64,000 bases of DNA from an uncultured beta proteobacterium (GTDB lineage Bacteria > Pseudomonadota > Gammaproteobacteria > Burkholderiales > Burkholderiaceae), in assembly GCA_903935355.1 (NCBI GenBank), contig CAIZRK010000006.1:1-64000 (forward strand), written 5' to 3'. Below the pieces are notes generated by a model. It did not search any database. It worked only from the letters and a program-made list of their open reading frames with translations, and was not told where the DNA came from. Below are positions 1-11,106 of this stretch, piece by piece. A program made the translations under genes and the position numbers. How positions within the stretch are numbered: the first letter of the stretch is position 1; the number at the start of each line of letters is the position of its first letter.

Positions 1-1019
1 AGGTCGTCGAGATCACCATCCATCATGGCATCAATTTTGTAGAGTGTGAGATTGATGCGGTGATCGGTAATCCGACCTTGTGGAAAGTTATAAGTACGAA
101 TGCGATCACTTCGATCGCCCGAGCCGACTAAGGATTTTCTAGTTTGCGCTTCTAGTTGGTGTTTTTCTCGTTCACGCGCATCCATGATGCGTGAAACCAA
201 TACCTTCATTGCCTGCTCTCGGTTGCGATGCTGACTACGATCATCTTGGCATTCAACCACTGTGCCAGTGGGTAAGTGTGTAATCCGTACTGCAGAATCC
301 GTTTTATTAATATGCTGACCACCGGCACCTGAAGCTCTAAAAGTATCAATGCGTAATTCCGCAGGATTAATTTTGACTGCTTCGAGTTCATCTGCCTCAG
401 GCATCACTGCCACAGTACAGGCGGATGTATGAATCCGTCCTTGCGTCTCGGTTTGGGGTACACGTTGCACACGATGACCACCAGACTCAAACTTGAGGCG
501 TGAGTATACTGATTGACCAACAAGACGTAAGACCACCTCTTTGTAGCCACCAAGATCAGATTCAGCAGCATTAACCATTTCTACTTTCCAGCCTTGTCGT
601 TCGGCAAAGCGAGTGTACATTCTGAGTAAGTCACTGGCAAAGAGTGCGCTTTCATCACCACCAGTACCCGCCCGAATCTCGAGAAAAACATTACGCTCAT
701 CATTGGCATCTTTGGGTAATAGCAGTTTTTGTAGTGCACCTTCAAGCTCATCCATGGTGGCTTGGGCTAGTTTTTGTTCTTCGTCGGCAAAGTCCTTCAT
801 TTGGGGATCTTTGCGCATCTCTTGTGCGGCCTGAGCGTCAGCCTCAGCTTGTTTATATAAGCCAAATTGCTCCACTACCGTTGCAATATCAGAATGCTCT
901 CGTGTGAGTTTGCGATAGTTGTCCATATCCTTTGTGGACTCTTCGGTAGTTAATAAGGAGTTAAGTTCAGCTAAGCGTGTGTCTAGGTAGTCTAGCTTAG
1001 CCCGCATACTGGGCTTCAT
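1..1019 (-). CDS. prfA: Peptide chain release factor 1 (C-terminus cut by the window edge)
   Basis: Manual minus-strand translation gives [16 protein letters not shown]... and a [24 protein letters not shown] motif; the frame runs off the window, so it is missing from the ORF track. Confidence 0.95.
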   Translation of the reverse strand, partial: MKPSMRAKLDYLDTRLAELNSLLTTEESTKDMDNYRKLTREHSDIATVVEQFGLYKQAEADAQAAQEMRKDPQMKDFADEEQKLAQATMDELEGALQKLLLPKDANDERNVFLEIRAGTGGDESALFASDLLRMYTRFAERQGWKVEMVNAAESDLGGYKEVVLRLVGQSVYSRLKFESGGHRVQRVPQTETQGRIHTSACTVAVMPEADELEAVKINPAELRIDTFRASGAGGQHINKTDSAVRITHLPTGTVVECQDDRSQHRNREQAMKVLVSRIMDAREREKHQLEAQTRKSLVGSGDRSDRIRTYNFPQGRITDHRINLTLYKIDAMMDGDLDD

Positions 1020-2336
1020 TTAATGATCTTCTGGCTTGGTATGTGAGGCGAATAATTTAGGTAGCAACTTAATGAGGGCATCACGTTCAGCGCCATTGGA
1101 GTGTTGTAGGGCATGTAATGAGCCATGCAAGAACTTATTGGTTAAGCCTTGAGCGAGCGCATTGAGTACTTCTTGGGGGTCATCACCACGCATCAGGTGT
1201 TTCATGGCGCGATCTAATTCTAATTGTCGAAAATGTTCGCCTTGTACCTGAATATCCAAAATCAGCGGGACAGTCTTACGGCCTTGCATCCAATGCATAA
1301 AGTTGCCAACGCGATCTTCAATAATGGCTTCTGCTTGGCTTACAGCTGCTTGGCGTAAAGAAGCCCCCGTCTGAATCATCATGCCAAGATCATCTACTGT
1401 GTAGAGGTAGACATCATTTAGGCGGGCAATTTCTGGTTCAAAGTCACGGGGTACCGCTAAATCGATCATCACCATAGGTTTATGGCGGCGCTGTTTTAAT
1501 GCGCTTTCCACCATGCCTAGGCCAATAATAGGAAGTGAAGAGGCAGTACAGGAAATAATAATGTCAAACTCATGCAATCTTCCAGGGAGCTCAGAGAGCT
1601 TGAAGGACTCTGCTTGGACATCTTGCATGGAAACGGAGTCTGCTAGTTCTTGGCCGCGTTCAATCGTACGATTGGCAATCGCTACTGTTTTAGGTTTATG
1701 TGCCACAAAATGAGTTGCACACAGAGTAATCATCTCTCCTGCACCAATAAACAGGACACGTTGCTCGGCTATTTTCTCAAAGATTCGCTCGGATAATCGG
1801 ACGGCAGCAGCAGCCATCGAAATTGAGTGAGCACCAATTTCAGTTGAGCCGCGGACTTCTTTCGCAACAGCAAAGGTTTTCTGAAAGAGTTGATTGAGAT
1901 AGGTGCCTAGTACGCCAGCATTATTGGCGGTTCGAACAGCATCTTTCATCTGACCTAAAATTTGGGTTTCACCAATCACCATGGAATCTAGTCCACAAGC
2001 AACTCTAAAAGCGTGGCGTACCGCATCAGATTGCGGTAGGGAATAAATGTGGGGTTGTAAGCTACTTGGAGCCAACTTTTGAGTTTTAGCCAACCAATCA
2101 AAAGTGGCTTCATGCAATAGACTAGCTGCATTAGCATCATTGGCAGCGCAGTACAACTCGGTGCGATTGCAAGTTGACAATATTGTGGCTTCGGGCAGCC
2201 CGGCCTGATTCGCACCAACAAGGTGTTGGCGAAGATCGTGCAACGCTTCTTGAAGAAATTCAGGGTCAAAGGCGACTTTTTCCCGAATAGCGACCGGCGC
2301 TGTGTGATGATTGATGCCCAGTGTCAACAACTTCAT
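1020..2336 (-). CDS. hemA: Glutamyl-tRNA reductase
   Basis: [49 protein letters not shown] motifs. Confidence 0.97.
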   Translation of the reverse strand: MKLLTLGINHHTAPVAIREKVAFDPEFLQEALHDLRQHLVGANQAGLPEATILSTCNRTELYCAANDANAASLLHEATFDWLAKTQKLAPSSLQPHIYSLPQSDAVRHAFRVACGLDSMVIGETQILGQMKDAVRTANNAGVLGTYLNQLFQKTFAVAKEVRGSTEIGAHSISMAAAAVRLSERIFEKIAEQRVLFIGAGEMITLCATHFVAHKPKTVAIANRTIERGQELADSVSMQDVQAESFKLSELPGRLHEFDIIISCTASSLPIIGLGMVESALKQRRHKPMVMIDLAVPRDFEPEIARLNDVYLYTVDDLGMMIQTGASLRQAAVSQAEAIIEDRVGNFMHWMQGRKTVPLILDIQVQGEHFRQLELDRAMKHLMRGDDPQEVLNALAQGLTNKFLHGSLHALQHSNGAERDALIKLLPKLFASHTKPEDH

Positions 2337-2337
2337 A

Positions 2338-2646
2338 ATGGTGATTATAGAAGTGATGACAGTATTAATGGGGGTAACAATGGGGTTTTTAGCTTTTCTG
2401 GTGATTGGTGGATTATCTGGGGCTTTTGCATGGGCTCTTTATCCTGGGGTGAGAACTGCTAAACCTAAGCTAAAAAAACTCCTTATCGCTATTCTGATTG
2501 GTTTTTTAGCTGCTTTAGCGAGTTCTTATACAGGGCAATTTATAGGGTTTTTTCAATCTGGTCAGATGCTGGAGTGGCTTAGTGCCATCTTTGCCTCTTG
2601 CCTTATAAGTGGTCTTTATGCTGCGGTTGCTAGGAGGTCTTTTTAG
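2338..2646 (+). CDS. Small multi-TM membrane protein of unknown function
   Basis: ORF with hydrophobic segments; 5' end uncertain (ATG 2311, 2338 or 2356), divergent from hemA. Confidence 0.55.
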   Translation: MVIIEVMTVLMGVTMGFLAFLVIGGLSGAFAWALYPGVRTAKPKLKKLLIAILIGFLAALASSYTGQFIGFFQSGQMLEWLSAIFASCLISGLYAAVARRSF

Positions 2647-2969
2647 GCCAAGCCTAGCCAAAGTGCCAGCGCCCTATTGACCCGTACCATCATGACATCA
2701 TTTAGTTCGCCAATCACAGATCCAATTTTTTCACTTCGAATGGACATGATCTTATCGATTTGAACTTGAGATGGTCGAGTCAGCCCATTGGCTTTATTGG
2801 GCTCAATATCAAGTCGGAATATTGGGGCTTGCACAATTTCACATGAGATCAACGCAACGGTTACCGTTGCATGGATGTCGGTAAATACGTCTGATTGAAG
2901 GATCAAAGCTGGTCTAGGTTTTCCAAAGTGACCCTGCATGGCAACCATTACAACGTTGCCACGTTTCAT
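2643..2969 (-). CDS. MazF/PemK-like type II toxin
   Basis: MKRGNVVMVAMQGHFGKPRPALILQSDVF...; overlaps the upstream antitoxin ORF by 4 nt. Confidence 0.85.
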   Translation of the reverse strand: MKRGNVVMVAMQGHFGKPRPALILQSDVFTDIHATVTVALISCEIVQAPIFRLDIEPNKANGLTRPSQVQIDKIMSIRSEKIGSVIGELNDVMMVRVNRALALWLGLA

Positions 2970-3181
2970 GCATCATCCAGATCAGTAAGGGCGTCATCAA
3001 TGAAGGACATCAATTCAGTATCAGCTTGATCAGCAGTGGCTACCAAGGCTGATTGGCGACGACATTCTTCAAAAAATCCTGGCGCTTGCGTATCTGGAAC
3101 CCATATTTGAATAGGCCTTAATCCAGCATCCCTTAAGGCAAGTCTGTGTTTTTGGACTCTAAGTGCGGTATTTGAAGGCAT
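2966..3181 (-). CDS. MazE-family (DUF3018-like) antitoxin
   Basis: MPSNTALRVQKHRLALRDAGLRPIQIWVPDT...; start trimmed to ATG at 3181, preceded on the minus strand by AAAGGG. Confidence 0.8.
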   Translation of the reverse strand: MPSNTALRVQKHRLALRDAGLRPIQIWVPDTQAPGFFEECRRQSALVATADQADTELMSFIDDALTDLDDA

Positions 3182-3194
3182 TTTGAAACCCTTT

Positions 3195-3218
3195 CTTTTT
3201 GTTACATGTAACAAGAAG
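3195..3218. promoter_or_regulatory. Palindromic candidate operator of the toxin-antitoxin operon
   Basis: CTTTTTGTTACATGTAACAAGAAG: perfect 12-bp core GTTACATGTAAC (3201-3212), near-palindromic flanks, just upstream of the antitoxin ATG. Confidence 0.55.
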
Positions 3219-3219
3219 A

Positions 3220-3990
3220 TTAATCCCTTACTTCAAACAAGTCTAATCTTTCATGATTGCCTGCGTCAACCCAGCAAATGGGCGTTTCTCGATGCCTTGC
3301 GAGCCACTCATTAGCTTGATGAAAATGCCCACAACTTGTCTTTCCGCCGGGCTGTAGAAAGGGCCGATCCGTTTTGTAGACCCCCAGCCCTGAGGGATGA
3401 GAGGATTTCAGAATCAAGTGATCTGGGGCTGTCTCAATGAGGGGTAACTTGGATTGAGCATGTCCACCCCAGAGCATCCAGATGAGATTGGGTTTTTGTT
3501 TAGCTAATTCGCTAATTAGTCGATCAATGAGAAATTTCCAGCCTAGATTTGTGTGACTTCCCGCTTCACCCAATTTAACGCTGAGGGCGGTATTAAGGAG
3601 TAGTACACCTTGCTCTGCCCAAGCATGGAGATCGCCATTGGGAAGAGCCCCAAATCCCTCTAGCGCCAGCGCCTTACTGATATTGCGTAAGGAGCTGGGA
3701 AATTGCCGAGAATTGATCTCAATATTGCTGGGGATAGAAAAAGCCAAGCCCTGGGCTAGCTCAGGGGAGTGATATGGATCTTGCCCCAAGATCACTACTT
3801 TGACTTTAGTAAGCGGCGTCAGTGTCAGTGCTTTAAAGAAATTCTGCGGCTCAGGCCGAATCTTCTCAGCATCTTTATTCAGTTCAGTTCTGAGATTGGT
3901 CTGGAGGGCTTGCCACTCTGAAGACTCAAAATAATCGCCGAGCAGGGCGCGCCAATGATCGGGAATATCAGCTGCAGAAAATGAGTGCAT
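3220..3990 (-). CDS. ung: Uracil-DNA glycosylase
   Basis: VVILGQDPYHSPELAQGLAFS and SSHPSGLG motifs. Confidence 0.96.
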   Translation of the reverse strand: MHSFSAADIPDHWRALLGDYFESSEWQALQTNLRTELNKDAEKIRPEPQNFFKALTLTPLTKVKVVILGQDPYHSPELAQGLAFSIPSNIEINSRQFPSSLRNISKALALEGFGALPNGDLHAWAEQGVLLLNTALSVKLGEAGSHTNLGWKFLIDRLISELAKQKPNLIWMLWGGHAQSKLPLIETAPDHLILKSSHPSGLGVYKTDRPFLQPGGKTSCGHFHQANEWLARHRETPICWVDAGNHERLDLFEVRD

Positions 3991-5774
3991 TACTCAGTTG
4001 GGGTCAAGACATATTGATCTGGAATTTGATCATCCTTGAGAACAGCCATGCACTCATGCTCTAAATCATCTCGGTAAAAACACAAGACAAAATCTTTGCT
4101 TTGCGTAAGACTACTAAGCACTTTATCCCAGCGACTAGCGCTTATGCGTTGACCGTTGATACTAGCGAGTAAATCACCAGGGGCTAGGCCAGCTGCTTGA
4201 GCTGCCCCGCCATCTAAGACATGAGTTACCTTTAACCAACCACTCACCTCAGTTTGGCGCAATCCCAATTGGAGTTTGATTTTCTCAAGCTTGGAATGGG
4301 TTTTGTGTTTAACTAGGATCATTTTTGGATCAAGCCATTTTTGAATGGGAATATCTTCTACGCCAAAAATATAATGCGATTTAAAGATAGCCCAAGTTTT
4401 GCTAAATCCCTTACCCAGAAGAGCAAGAATAAGCGCATCTAATCCATCTTCAGCAAGGCCTTCAAAGGTAAGGCCATGGCGCTGCCAAAGCAGGCGCATT
4501 AAGTCATCTAAAGATAGACGACTTTTAGTGAATTTTCGAATCTGAAGATCAAGACCTAAGGCCAGTAGGGCGCCTTTGCCGTAATAGCTGACAACGGCAT
4601 TGGGCGTGTTTTCATCAGACTGGTAATACTTAGTCCAGGCATCAAAGGAGCTATCAGCTAAATTTTGCTTATGTCTTCCAGGGCCACGCAATACCCCATT
4701 CCAATGATCGGCGAGCTGTAATAGATAGGTTTGAAGGTCAATACGCTTACTGCGGACAAGTTGTAAGTCATCGTAGTAGCTCGTAAAGCCTTCAAATAGC
4801 CAGAGCAAACGAGTATGGTTTCTGCGATCAAGTTGGTACGGCTGAAATGCCTTAGGTTGAATGCGCTTCACCAACCATGCATGAAAGTACTCATGGCTAC
4901 ACAGCCCTAAAAACTCCTGATAACTTCTTTCATCAAGTGGGTTATTTAGTTGTGGAATTTGATCTCGCCGACAAAGCAGGGCAGTACTATTACGATGTTC
5001 AAGACCACCATATCCAGCCAATACGGCGTTTACTAAAAAAAGGTAGCTTTTAAAAGGAGCCAGTTGTGTTTTAGGTTCAAATAAGTCAATCGTGCACTTG
5101 CAAATTGCTTGCAAATCGACTGCTAGTCGTTTGAGATCTACCTCATGAATACAACCTTGAATTGCCATGCTGTGGGGTACGCCATTTGATTGCCAGTGCG
5201 CAATCTGAAATTGCCCTATGGCAATGGGGTGATCAAGCAGGTCATCATAGTTTTTAGCCAAATAGAATCCGTAGCCTTGACTATCCACTTTCACAGATCT
5301 CAATTCTGTCTGGACTGTCCAATCATTAGCTGAGCTGTCTTTAGGTGGAATTAGGATTAAGGCACAGGGTAACGACTCTTGACCTCTGATTGTTAAACAT
5401 AAACTACTTGGGTTGATAAACGCACGTTCAGTATCCAGATAGGCAGCTCGCACTGAAGAATCAAAGGCATATACGGTGGTGAGAACTTCAACCGGTCCCT
5501 CGGTCATTGGCAGACGCCATTGATCATTATCAATACGCTCGAGGGCTAGTTTGTGATTTGGTTTTCCAACGCTATAGGCGGCAATGGATTCGATTTGTTT
5601 ACTGAAATCCCGAATCAGATAGCTTCCCGGAATCCATGCCGGCATTTGTAGTGCTTGACCCTTGGGGTCTGGCTTTTCAATATGCAATTTGACATGAAAG
5701 CGGTGGCCATGCAAGTCTGCTGGCCAAACGGTGTATTGAATGGCTGGCAAGCCTGAAGAAAGTAGAGCAGGCAT
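3990..5774 (-). CDS. M61 family peptidase with C-terminal PDZ domain
   Basis: HEYFHAWLVKRIQP zinc site, LWLFEGFTSYYDD, PDZ-like GGAAQAAGLAPGDLLASINGQ. Confidence 0.93.
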   Translation of the reverse strand: MPALLSSGLPAIQYTVWPADLHGHRFHVKLHIEKPDPKGQALQMPAWIPGSYLIRDFSKQIESIAAYSVGKPNHKLALERIDNDQWRLPMTEGPVEVLTTVYAFDSSVRAAYLDTERAFINPSSLCLTIRGQESLPCALILIPPKDSSANDWTVQTELRSVKVDSQGYGFYLAKNYDDLLDHPIAIGQFQIAHWQSNGVPHSMAIQGCIHEVDLKRLAVDLQAICKCTIDLFEPKTQLAPFKSYLFLVNAVLAGYGGLEHRNSTALLCRRDQIPQLNNPLDERSYQEFLGLCSHEYFHAWLVKRIQPKAFQPYQLDRRNHTRLLWLFEGFTSYYDDLQLVRSKRIDLQTYLLQLADHWNGVLRGPGRHKQNLADSSFDAWTKYYQSDENTPNAVVSYYGKGALLALGLDLQIRKFTKSRLSLDDLMRLLWQRHGLTFEGLAEDGLDALILALLGKGFSKTWAIFKSHYIFGVEDIPIQKWLDPKMILVKHKTHSKLEKIKLQLGLRQTEVSGWLKVTHVLDGGAAQAAGLAPGDLLASINGQRISASRWDKVLSSLTQSKDFVLCFYRDDLEHECMAVLKDDQIPDQYVLTPTE

Positions 5775-5780
5775 AAGGAA

Positions 5781-6503
5781 TTATTTCAGGGTACTAAATT
5801 TCTTTTCAATATCTGTAATTTGAACGGCCCCAGGAAAACGACTGCCATCGGTAAAGAATAGGGTAGGCGTTCCAGTAATGCCATATGTCTTTGCAAAAGC
5901 CATATTTTTATCAAGTGGAGTAGCGCAATCGCTCTTACCAGTCGGGGTGATATTGTTAATCATCCAATCAACATAGGTTTTTTGAGGGTCAGTTGAGCAC
6001 CAGATTTGCTTGGATTTTTGGGCTGAGTCTGGAGATAGAATGGGAATGAGATAGGTGTATATGGTGACGTTATCTAATTGTTGGAGAGACTTTTCCAGGC
6101 GTTTGCAGTAGCCACAATTCGGATCGGAAAAAATAGCGACCTGCCTACTGCCATTGCCTCTAACTGCCTTAAAGGCATTTGCAGGGGAAAGCTCAGACCA
6201 TTTGATACGGTTCAGATCGGCTTTTCTTTGTTCAGTGAGATTGCTTCCACTAGCAATTTCAATAATGTCACCCTGAATCAAGTATTTACTATTGGAATCA
6301 GTATAAAAAACCTCAGTGCCTACCAGGACTTCATAAACACCTGAGATCGGCGATGGATTAACACTTTTAATCTTGGTGTTTGGCCCAATTCTTTTTTGCA
6401 GTTCAGCTCTAATTTGGGCCTCAGATTGAGCGTGGACAACACCAACACCAACGCCGAGACAGAGCAAAATAAGGCTTGCCAATCCAGATGCAAATTTATT
6501 CAA
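5781..6503 (-). CDS. DsbC-type thiol:disulfide interchange protein
   Basis: Signal peptide, FSDPNCGYCKRLEKSL CxxC active site, TGTPTLFF. Confidence 0.92.
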   Translation of the reverse strand: MNKFASGLASLILLCLGVGVGVVHAQSEAQIRAELQKRIGPNTKIKSVNPSPISGVYEVLVGTEVFYTDSNSKYLIQGDIIEIASGSNLTEQRKADLNRIKWSELSPANAFKAVRGNGSRQVAIFSDPNCGYCKRLEKSLQQLDNVTIYTYLIPILSPDSAQKSKQIWCSTDPQKTYVDWMINNITPTGKSDCATPLDKNMAFAKTYGITGTPTLFFTDGSRFPGAVQITDIEKKFSTLK

Positions 6504-7770
6504 AATCGACCTCTCCTAAGGCGCGTTCAATTAAGCGCTGTTTAATAAAGTGATTACGGTTAACTAGACCAAGACCCCAATTACGCAATTGTCGTTCAGC
6601 CCCACTAGAAGCCGAGAATAACTTCTTTAACTTATCAGTTACCCATAGTAGAGCACTAGTGTCACCTTGACGCTGACGTTCATAACGGCGCAAGAGCACT
6701 TTGTCATTGGGTAATCTGAAAGATTCTCGTTTACCCAGAATATTCAGTAGGCAAGCGACATCACGCAAACCTAAATTCAGGCCCTGTCCTGCTAGAGGAT
6801 GCATGACATGAGCGGCATCCCCAATCAGGACAACTTTGGGATTATCTTCTGGCCCAATAAAGCGGCTAGCGCGAATTTTTCGTAAAGGAAAGGCTGCCGG
6901 CAAGGAATTGATGGTGAGGCTACCGAATTGCTTGGCAATTTGCCCATTGGCAATGGAGAAGAATTGTTGTGCCCACCCCGATTGATCTAACTTTAAAAGA
7001 TCCGTTGCCTTTTCAGGTGATGTAGACCACACCATCGACACTTGTTTATGGGGAAGTGGCAACATAGCCACAATATCCCCCCCAGGCAAAAACCATTGAT
7101 AGGCGGTTTCCAAATGGACATTGGTACAAAGCCAGTTAGCCACAACCGCACTTTGCGAGTAACTTTCTTGACTAGTGGAGATACCAAGTTCACTACGAAG
7201 TGGTGAATTTGCCCCGTCGGCTGCAACTACGAGTAACGCCCGAATGGAGCCCCCACTTTTAAGATGGAGTGTTGTTCCATCAGCGTCTACAGCTAGCTTT
7301 TCTACTACATCAGTTAGACGATCCAATTTATTTTGAAAACGGGATGCTTGATCAAGAGTGTGCTCAATCACATTAGATTCGCCAATCCAGGCTAACTGAG
7401 GAGTTCCCGCCTCAAATGCTGAAAGATGAAGTTGATCAGTTTGCTCGTAACGATCACCAAAAATCCGCATGTCTCGAACAGCTTGCATTCGACTGTGATC
7501 TAAAGCATCCCAAATTTGCAAATGGGACAGCAATTGCTGGGTTCCTGGTGAAAAAGCATAAATGCGTTGCCCCCATTGATCGCCATGAGGGGCAGGCATG
7601 AGTTCGTCTAAGTCTGGTGCAATTTGGATGGTTTGAAGGCCTAATTGAGCAAGACCTAAAGCGCAAGCCTTGCCAGCAATACCCCCGCCCACCACTACGA
7701 CATCAACGCTACGAATTTGAGCGAAATGGGGGGGTAATTTTTTTGGGCTATTTTGACGGGTAAGGGACAT
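6496..7770 (-). CDS. UbiH/UbiF-family FAD-dependent monooxygenase
   Basis: VVVVGGGIAGKACALGLAQLG, VLIGDAAHVMHPLAGQGLNLGLRD. Confidence 0.93.
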   Translation of the reverse strand: MSLTRQNSPKKLPPHFAQIRSVDVVVVGGGIAGKACALGLAQLGLQTIQIAPDLDELMPAPHGDQWGQRIYAFSPGTQQLLSHLQIWDALDHSRMQAVRDMRIFGDRYEQTDQLHLSAFEAGTPQLAWIGESNVIEHTLDQASRFQNKLDRLTDVVEKLAVDADGTTLHLKSGGSIRALLVVAADGANSPLRSELGISTSQESYSQSAVVANWLCTNVHLETAYQWFLPGGDIVAMLPLPHKQVSMVWSTSPEKATDLLKLDQSGWAQQFFSIANGQIAKQFGSLTINSLPAAFPLRKIRASRFIGPEDNPKVVLIGDAAHVMHPLAGQGLNLGLRDVACLLNILGKRESFRLPNDKVLLRRYERQRQGDTSALLWVTDKLKKLFSASSGAERQLRNWGLGLVNRNHFIKQRLIERALGEVDFE

Positions 7771-7810
7771 ATCTCGATGATATCGAAAGCCGCCCCTTTA
7801 CAATATCAAT

Positions 7811-8905
7811 ATGTCTTTGAAATGTGGCATCGTCGGCCTGCCTAACGTCGGCAAATCTACCCTCTTTAACGCGCTTACCAAAGCCGGAATCGCGGCGGAA
7901 AACTATCCTTTCTGCACGATTGAGCCTAATGTAGGCGTGGTTGAGGTTCCTGACCCCCGTCTTGCCGCTTTGGCTGAGATAGTTAAACCCGAGCGTATCT
8001 TACCTGCCGCTGTCGAATTTGTTGATATTGCCGGTTTGGTGGCTGGTGCTTCTAAAGGCGAAGGCTTAGGTAATCAATTTTTGGCCACTATTCGTGAAAC
8101 GGACGCTATTACTCATGTGGTGCGCTGTTTTGAAGACCCCAATGTAATCCACGTTGCTGGAAAAATTGACCCAATTTCTGATATTAGCGTGATTGATACC
8201 GAATTAGCCTTATCTGACTTAGCTACTGTTGAAAAAACCCTACAACGCTCAAGTAAAGCGGCCAAGTCGGGTAATGACAAAGAAGCTGCCGCATTAGTTG
8301 CTGTATTGACTAAGGTTCAAGCACATTTGGATCAAGCACTACCTGTTCGTAGCATGAATCTTAGTGATGATGAAAACCTGCTTTTAAAGCCCTTATGCTT
8401 AATTACGGCTAAACCAGCAATGTATATTGCCAACGTAAAAGAAGATGGCTTTACTAATAACCCCCATTTAGATGCAGTTGTAAAGCACGCCGCTAAAGAA
8501 GGCGCCCCAGTTGTGGTGGTATGCGCTGCGATTGAAGCGGAGATTGCCGACCTAGATGACGCTGACAAACTTGAGTTTTTGGCTGACCTAGGCATGCAAG
8601 AGTCGGGTTTAGATCGTGTGATTCGTGCGGGATACAAATTACTGGGCTTACAAACCTACTTTACTGCTGGGGTTAAAGAAGTGCGCGCCTGGACCATTCA
8701 TCAGGGCGATACTGCCCCCCAAGCTGCTGGAGTAATACATACTGACTTTGAGCGCGGCTTTATTCGGGCGCAAACAATCGCTTTTGAAGACTTTATTCAA
8801 TTTAAAGGTGAGTCTGGTGCTAAAGAGGCCGGCAAGATGCGAGCTGAGGGTAAGGAGTACATCGTCAAAGATGGCGATGTACTTAATTTCTTATTTAATG
8901 TTTAA
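7811..8905 (+). CDS. ychF: Redox-regulated ATPase YchF
   Basis: [40 protein letters not shown]. Confidence 0.97.
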   Translation: MSLKCGIVGLPNVGKSTLFNALTKAGIAAENYPFCTIEPNVGVVEVPDPRLAALAEIVKPERILPAAVEFVDIAGLVAGASKGEGLGNQFLATIRETDAITHVVRCFEDPNVIHVAGKIDPISDISVIDTELALSDLATVEKTLQRSSKAAKSGNDKEAAALVAVLTKVQAHLDQALPVRSMNLSDDENLLLKPLCLITAKPAMYIANVKEDGFTNNPHLDAVVKHAAKEGAPVVVVCAAIEAEIADLDDADKLEFLADLGMQESGLDRVIRAGYKLLGLQTYFTAGVKEVRAWTIHQGDTAPQAAGVIHTDFERGFIRAQTIAFEDFIQFKGESGAKEAGKMRAEGKEYIVKDGDVLNFLFNV

Positions 8906-8956
8906 GTCGACGTTTAAATGAAGCGATCTGCCAAACTTCGACATTTCGCTTAATTT

Positions 8957-11002
8957 TTAGAGCGTCTGAAGATTATTATTTAAGCCAGTGCTGGTATTTC
9001 TAGTGGGAAAAGAATTTGGAAAGAGACCTGGCTCTATTGGAAGCAATATGTTGCGCTTGCCATAACCAATGAAATTGCCTGTAACCGTATTGCTGAACGC
9101 TGTACCGTTTATAAGAACTCCATCTCCCGTATTACCGCTAATCACATTTGCCATTGCAGTGTATGCACTGGAAGTGGTGTAGGCGATGACAGAGTTAAAG
9201 CTACTATTTCCCCCAATTAAAATTCCACCCATACCATTTCCAAAAGCAGACACCTGGGTTGTACCTAACCCAATAACAGAATTAAAAATAAAGTTATTGT
9301 TTGCGGTGCCATCAATCTCAATGCCGTAACGGGCATTTCCTGAGAAGGTATTTTGTGGAATGATTGAGTTGTTATACCCGCCAATGAAGTTATTGCTGGC
9401 AGTTCCGGTAATGTATATACCACTACGTCCATTGCCTCCGCCAGGTGCATTGGCAAGCAATCCGGTTCCTTCCGTATTTAAACCAACCACATTAGGGTCT
9501 ACAGTAACCCCTATTGCACCGTCTAGCTTAATGCCATTTAGTATATTTCCAGAAAAGACATTGGTGCGTATTAAGTTATTACCGCCGGTGGAGTCAATCG
9601 TAATGCCGTTTCCTTGATTCGGGGCCGCACCTTGGAAGGCATATAAGCCACCAAAGGTATTAAAAGTGGTGAACCCGCTAGCAGTTCCTGAGACTTTAAT
9701 GCCATCGCCTCCATTGCCTGCAGAAACATTACCCAATGGAATCACGCCGCCAACTTGTACACCAGCAGAAGCACCATCAACCAAAATGCCATGGCCAATA
9801 TTTGGCACCATCGAGGCATTGTTTGCACCGGCACCAAAGAAGTTTGCCTGAACTAAGATGGCATTTGAGTTACTTACATGTAAGCCATTCGCTCCATTAC
9901 CACTTAAAACGTTGTAGTAAATGAATGGATTATCTTCAAAGGTACAACCAATCAATGAGTTGTTATTTGCATTGCGAATTAACACCCCGTCTAAGGTATT
10001 CGGAATGGCGCTAGTGCCCACATAATTTGTGCCAATAAAATTACCGCTAAGAACGGTTAACTCTGAGCCATCATCGATTAACACACCATTAAGAACATTA
10101 CCAGAAATAAGATTGCCTAAGGGAGGGGCAATAGATACGATAGGTACTGTCCCTTTATTGCCGGTAGGATTATTTGTTTGACCCGTAGCTGCGTTGTAGT
10201 AAGCAGTTCCACCAATGGTGTTATCTACTGCGAAGTACCTTACAAGAATGCCATTACCGCCGTTGGCAATGGCTGCCGTACCCGCTGGGTTTGTTCCAAT
10301 GGCATTACTTCGAATCTGGTTACCCGCGCTACCAACAATCTCAATACCATGGCCTGTATTGCCAGAAATCACATTAGAGTAAAGCCCAGAAATACTTTTT
10401 GGATTACTGCCAATCACATTGTTTATTGAAGTGGCGGCAATATAAATACCGTTTGAGACATTCCCGCCAGCAGCACCACTGAGATTAAGTCCAATGTAAT
10501 TGCTCAATAGAGTGATGCTACTAGCGTTTAGGGTGATGCCATTAGATTTAGAGCCATAAATAGATAGAGCAGAAATACTAGAGCCTGCCGATCCACTATT
10601 AAAAGTAAAGCCTATGCCTGATCCCGCGTTATTAAAATTGACCGCAACTAGTGGAGCGGTAGTCGTATTTCCTGCGCTATATCCAGGAGCTGTTGTGCCA
10701 TCAATAATGACTTTATTTGTGATAGCAGGTAAGTCGCTGGCTAAGGTAATTGCCCCCACTACCGAAAAAGTGATCCCTGAATATTGACCAGATGGTGCAC
10801 TATTTACTGAAGTGATTGCTGCTCTGAGTGATCCTGCTCCTAAATCATCTAAGTTAGAAACGTTGTAATAAGCGGCTGGGGTAGCAGCTGCGCTTGATGA
10901 GGAATCTCCACCCCCCCCACAGGAGCCCAATGCTAAAGACAAAACGATAGTGCATATCAATAAAACATAAGGTAATGATTGAAGGGGGCGAAAACGGAGC
11001 AT
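8957..11002 (-). CDS. Putative lipoprotein with right-handed parallel beta-helix (PbH1-type) repeats
   Basis: Signal and lipobox LALGSC; NLDDLGAGSLRAAI motif; many NVISGN..GI / NxIGTNxAGT repeats. Confidence 0.85.
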   Translation of the reverse strand: MLRFRPLQSLPYVLLICTIVLSLALGSCGGGGDSSSSAAATPAAYYNVSNLDDLGAGSLRAAITSVNSAPSGQYSGITFSVVGAITLASDLPAITNKVIIDGTTAPGYSAGNTTTAPLVAVNFNNAGSGIGFTFNSGSAGSSISALSIYGSKSNGITLNASSITLLSNYIGLNLSGAAGGNVSNGIYIAATSINNVIGSNPKSISGLYSNVISGNTGHGIEIVGSAGNQIRSNAIGTNPAGTAAIANGGNGILVRYFAVDNTIGGTAYYNAATGQTNNPTGNKGTVPIVSIAPPLGNLISGNVLNGVLIDDGSELTVLSGNFIGTNYVGTSAIPNTLDGVLIRNANNNSLIGCTFEDNPFIYYNVLSGNGANGLHVSNSNAILVQANFFGAGANNASMVPNIGHGILVDGASAGVQVGGVIPLGNVSAGNGGDGIKVSGTASGFTTFNTFGGLYAFQGAAPNQGNGITIDSTGGNNLIRTNVFSGNILNGIKLDGAIGVTVDPNVVGLNTEGTGLLANAPGGGNGRSGIYITGTASNNFIGGYNNSIIPQNTFSGNARYGIEIDGTANNNFIFNSVIGLGTTQVSAFGNGMGGILIGGNSSFNSVIAYTTSSAYTAMANVISGNTGDGVLINGTAFSNTVTGNFIGYGKRNILLPIEPGLFPNSFPTRNTSTGLNNNLQTL

Positions 11003-11050
11003 CAGCGCTTCCTTATTATGGTGTTAATTGTGGACTTCTTAATTTAAAAT

Positions 11051-11070
11051 TCCCTATTTTTTGTTAGGGA
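11051..11070 (-). terminator. Possible intrinsic terminator downstream of the winged-helix gene
   Basis: TCCCTA-8 nt-TAGGGA hairpin followed on the minus strand by ATTTTAAATT; weak T-tract. Confidence 0.4.
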
Positions 11071-11106
11071 TTTGAAGGATTAGACCAATCTTGAATACAG
11101 CTTAAG

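Noticed and set aside
9265-10429. Several ORFs of 60-85 aa overlapping the beta-helix gene, on both strands
   Set aside because: They are shadow frames of a repetitive low-complexity coding region, with no start context or recognisable domains
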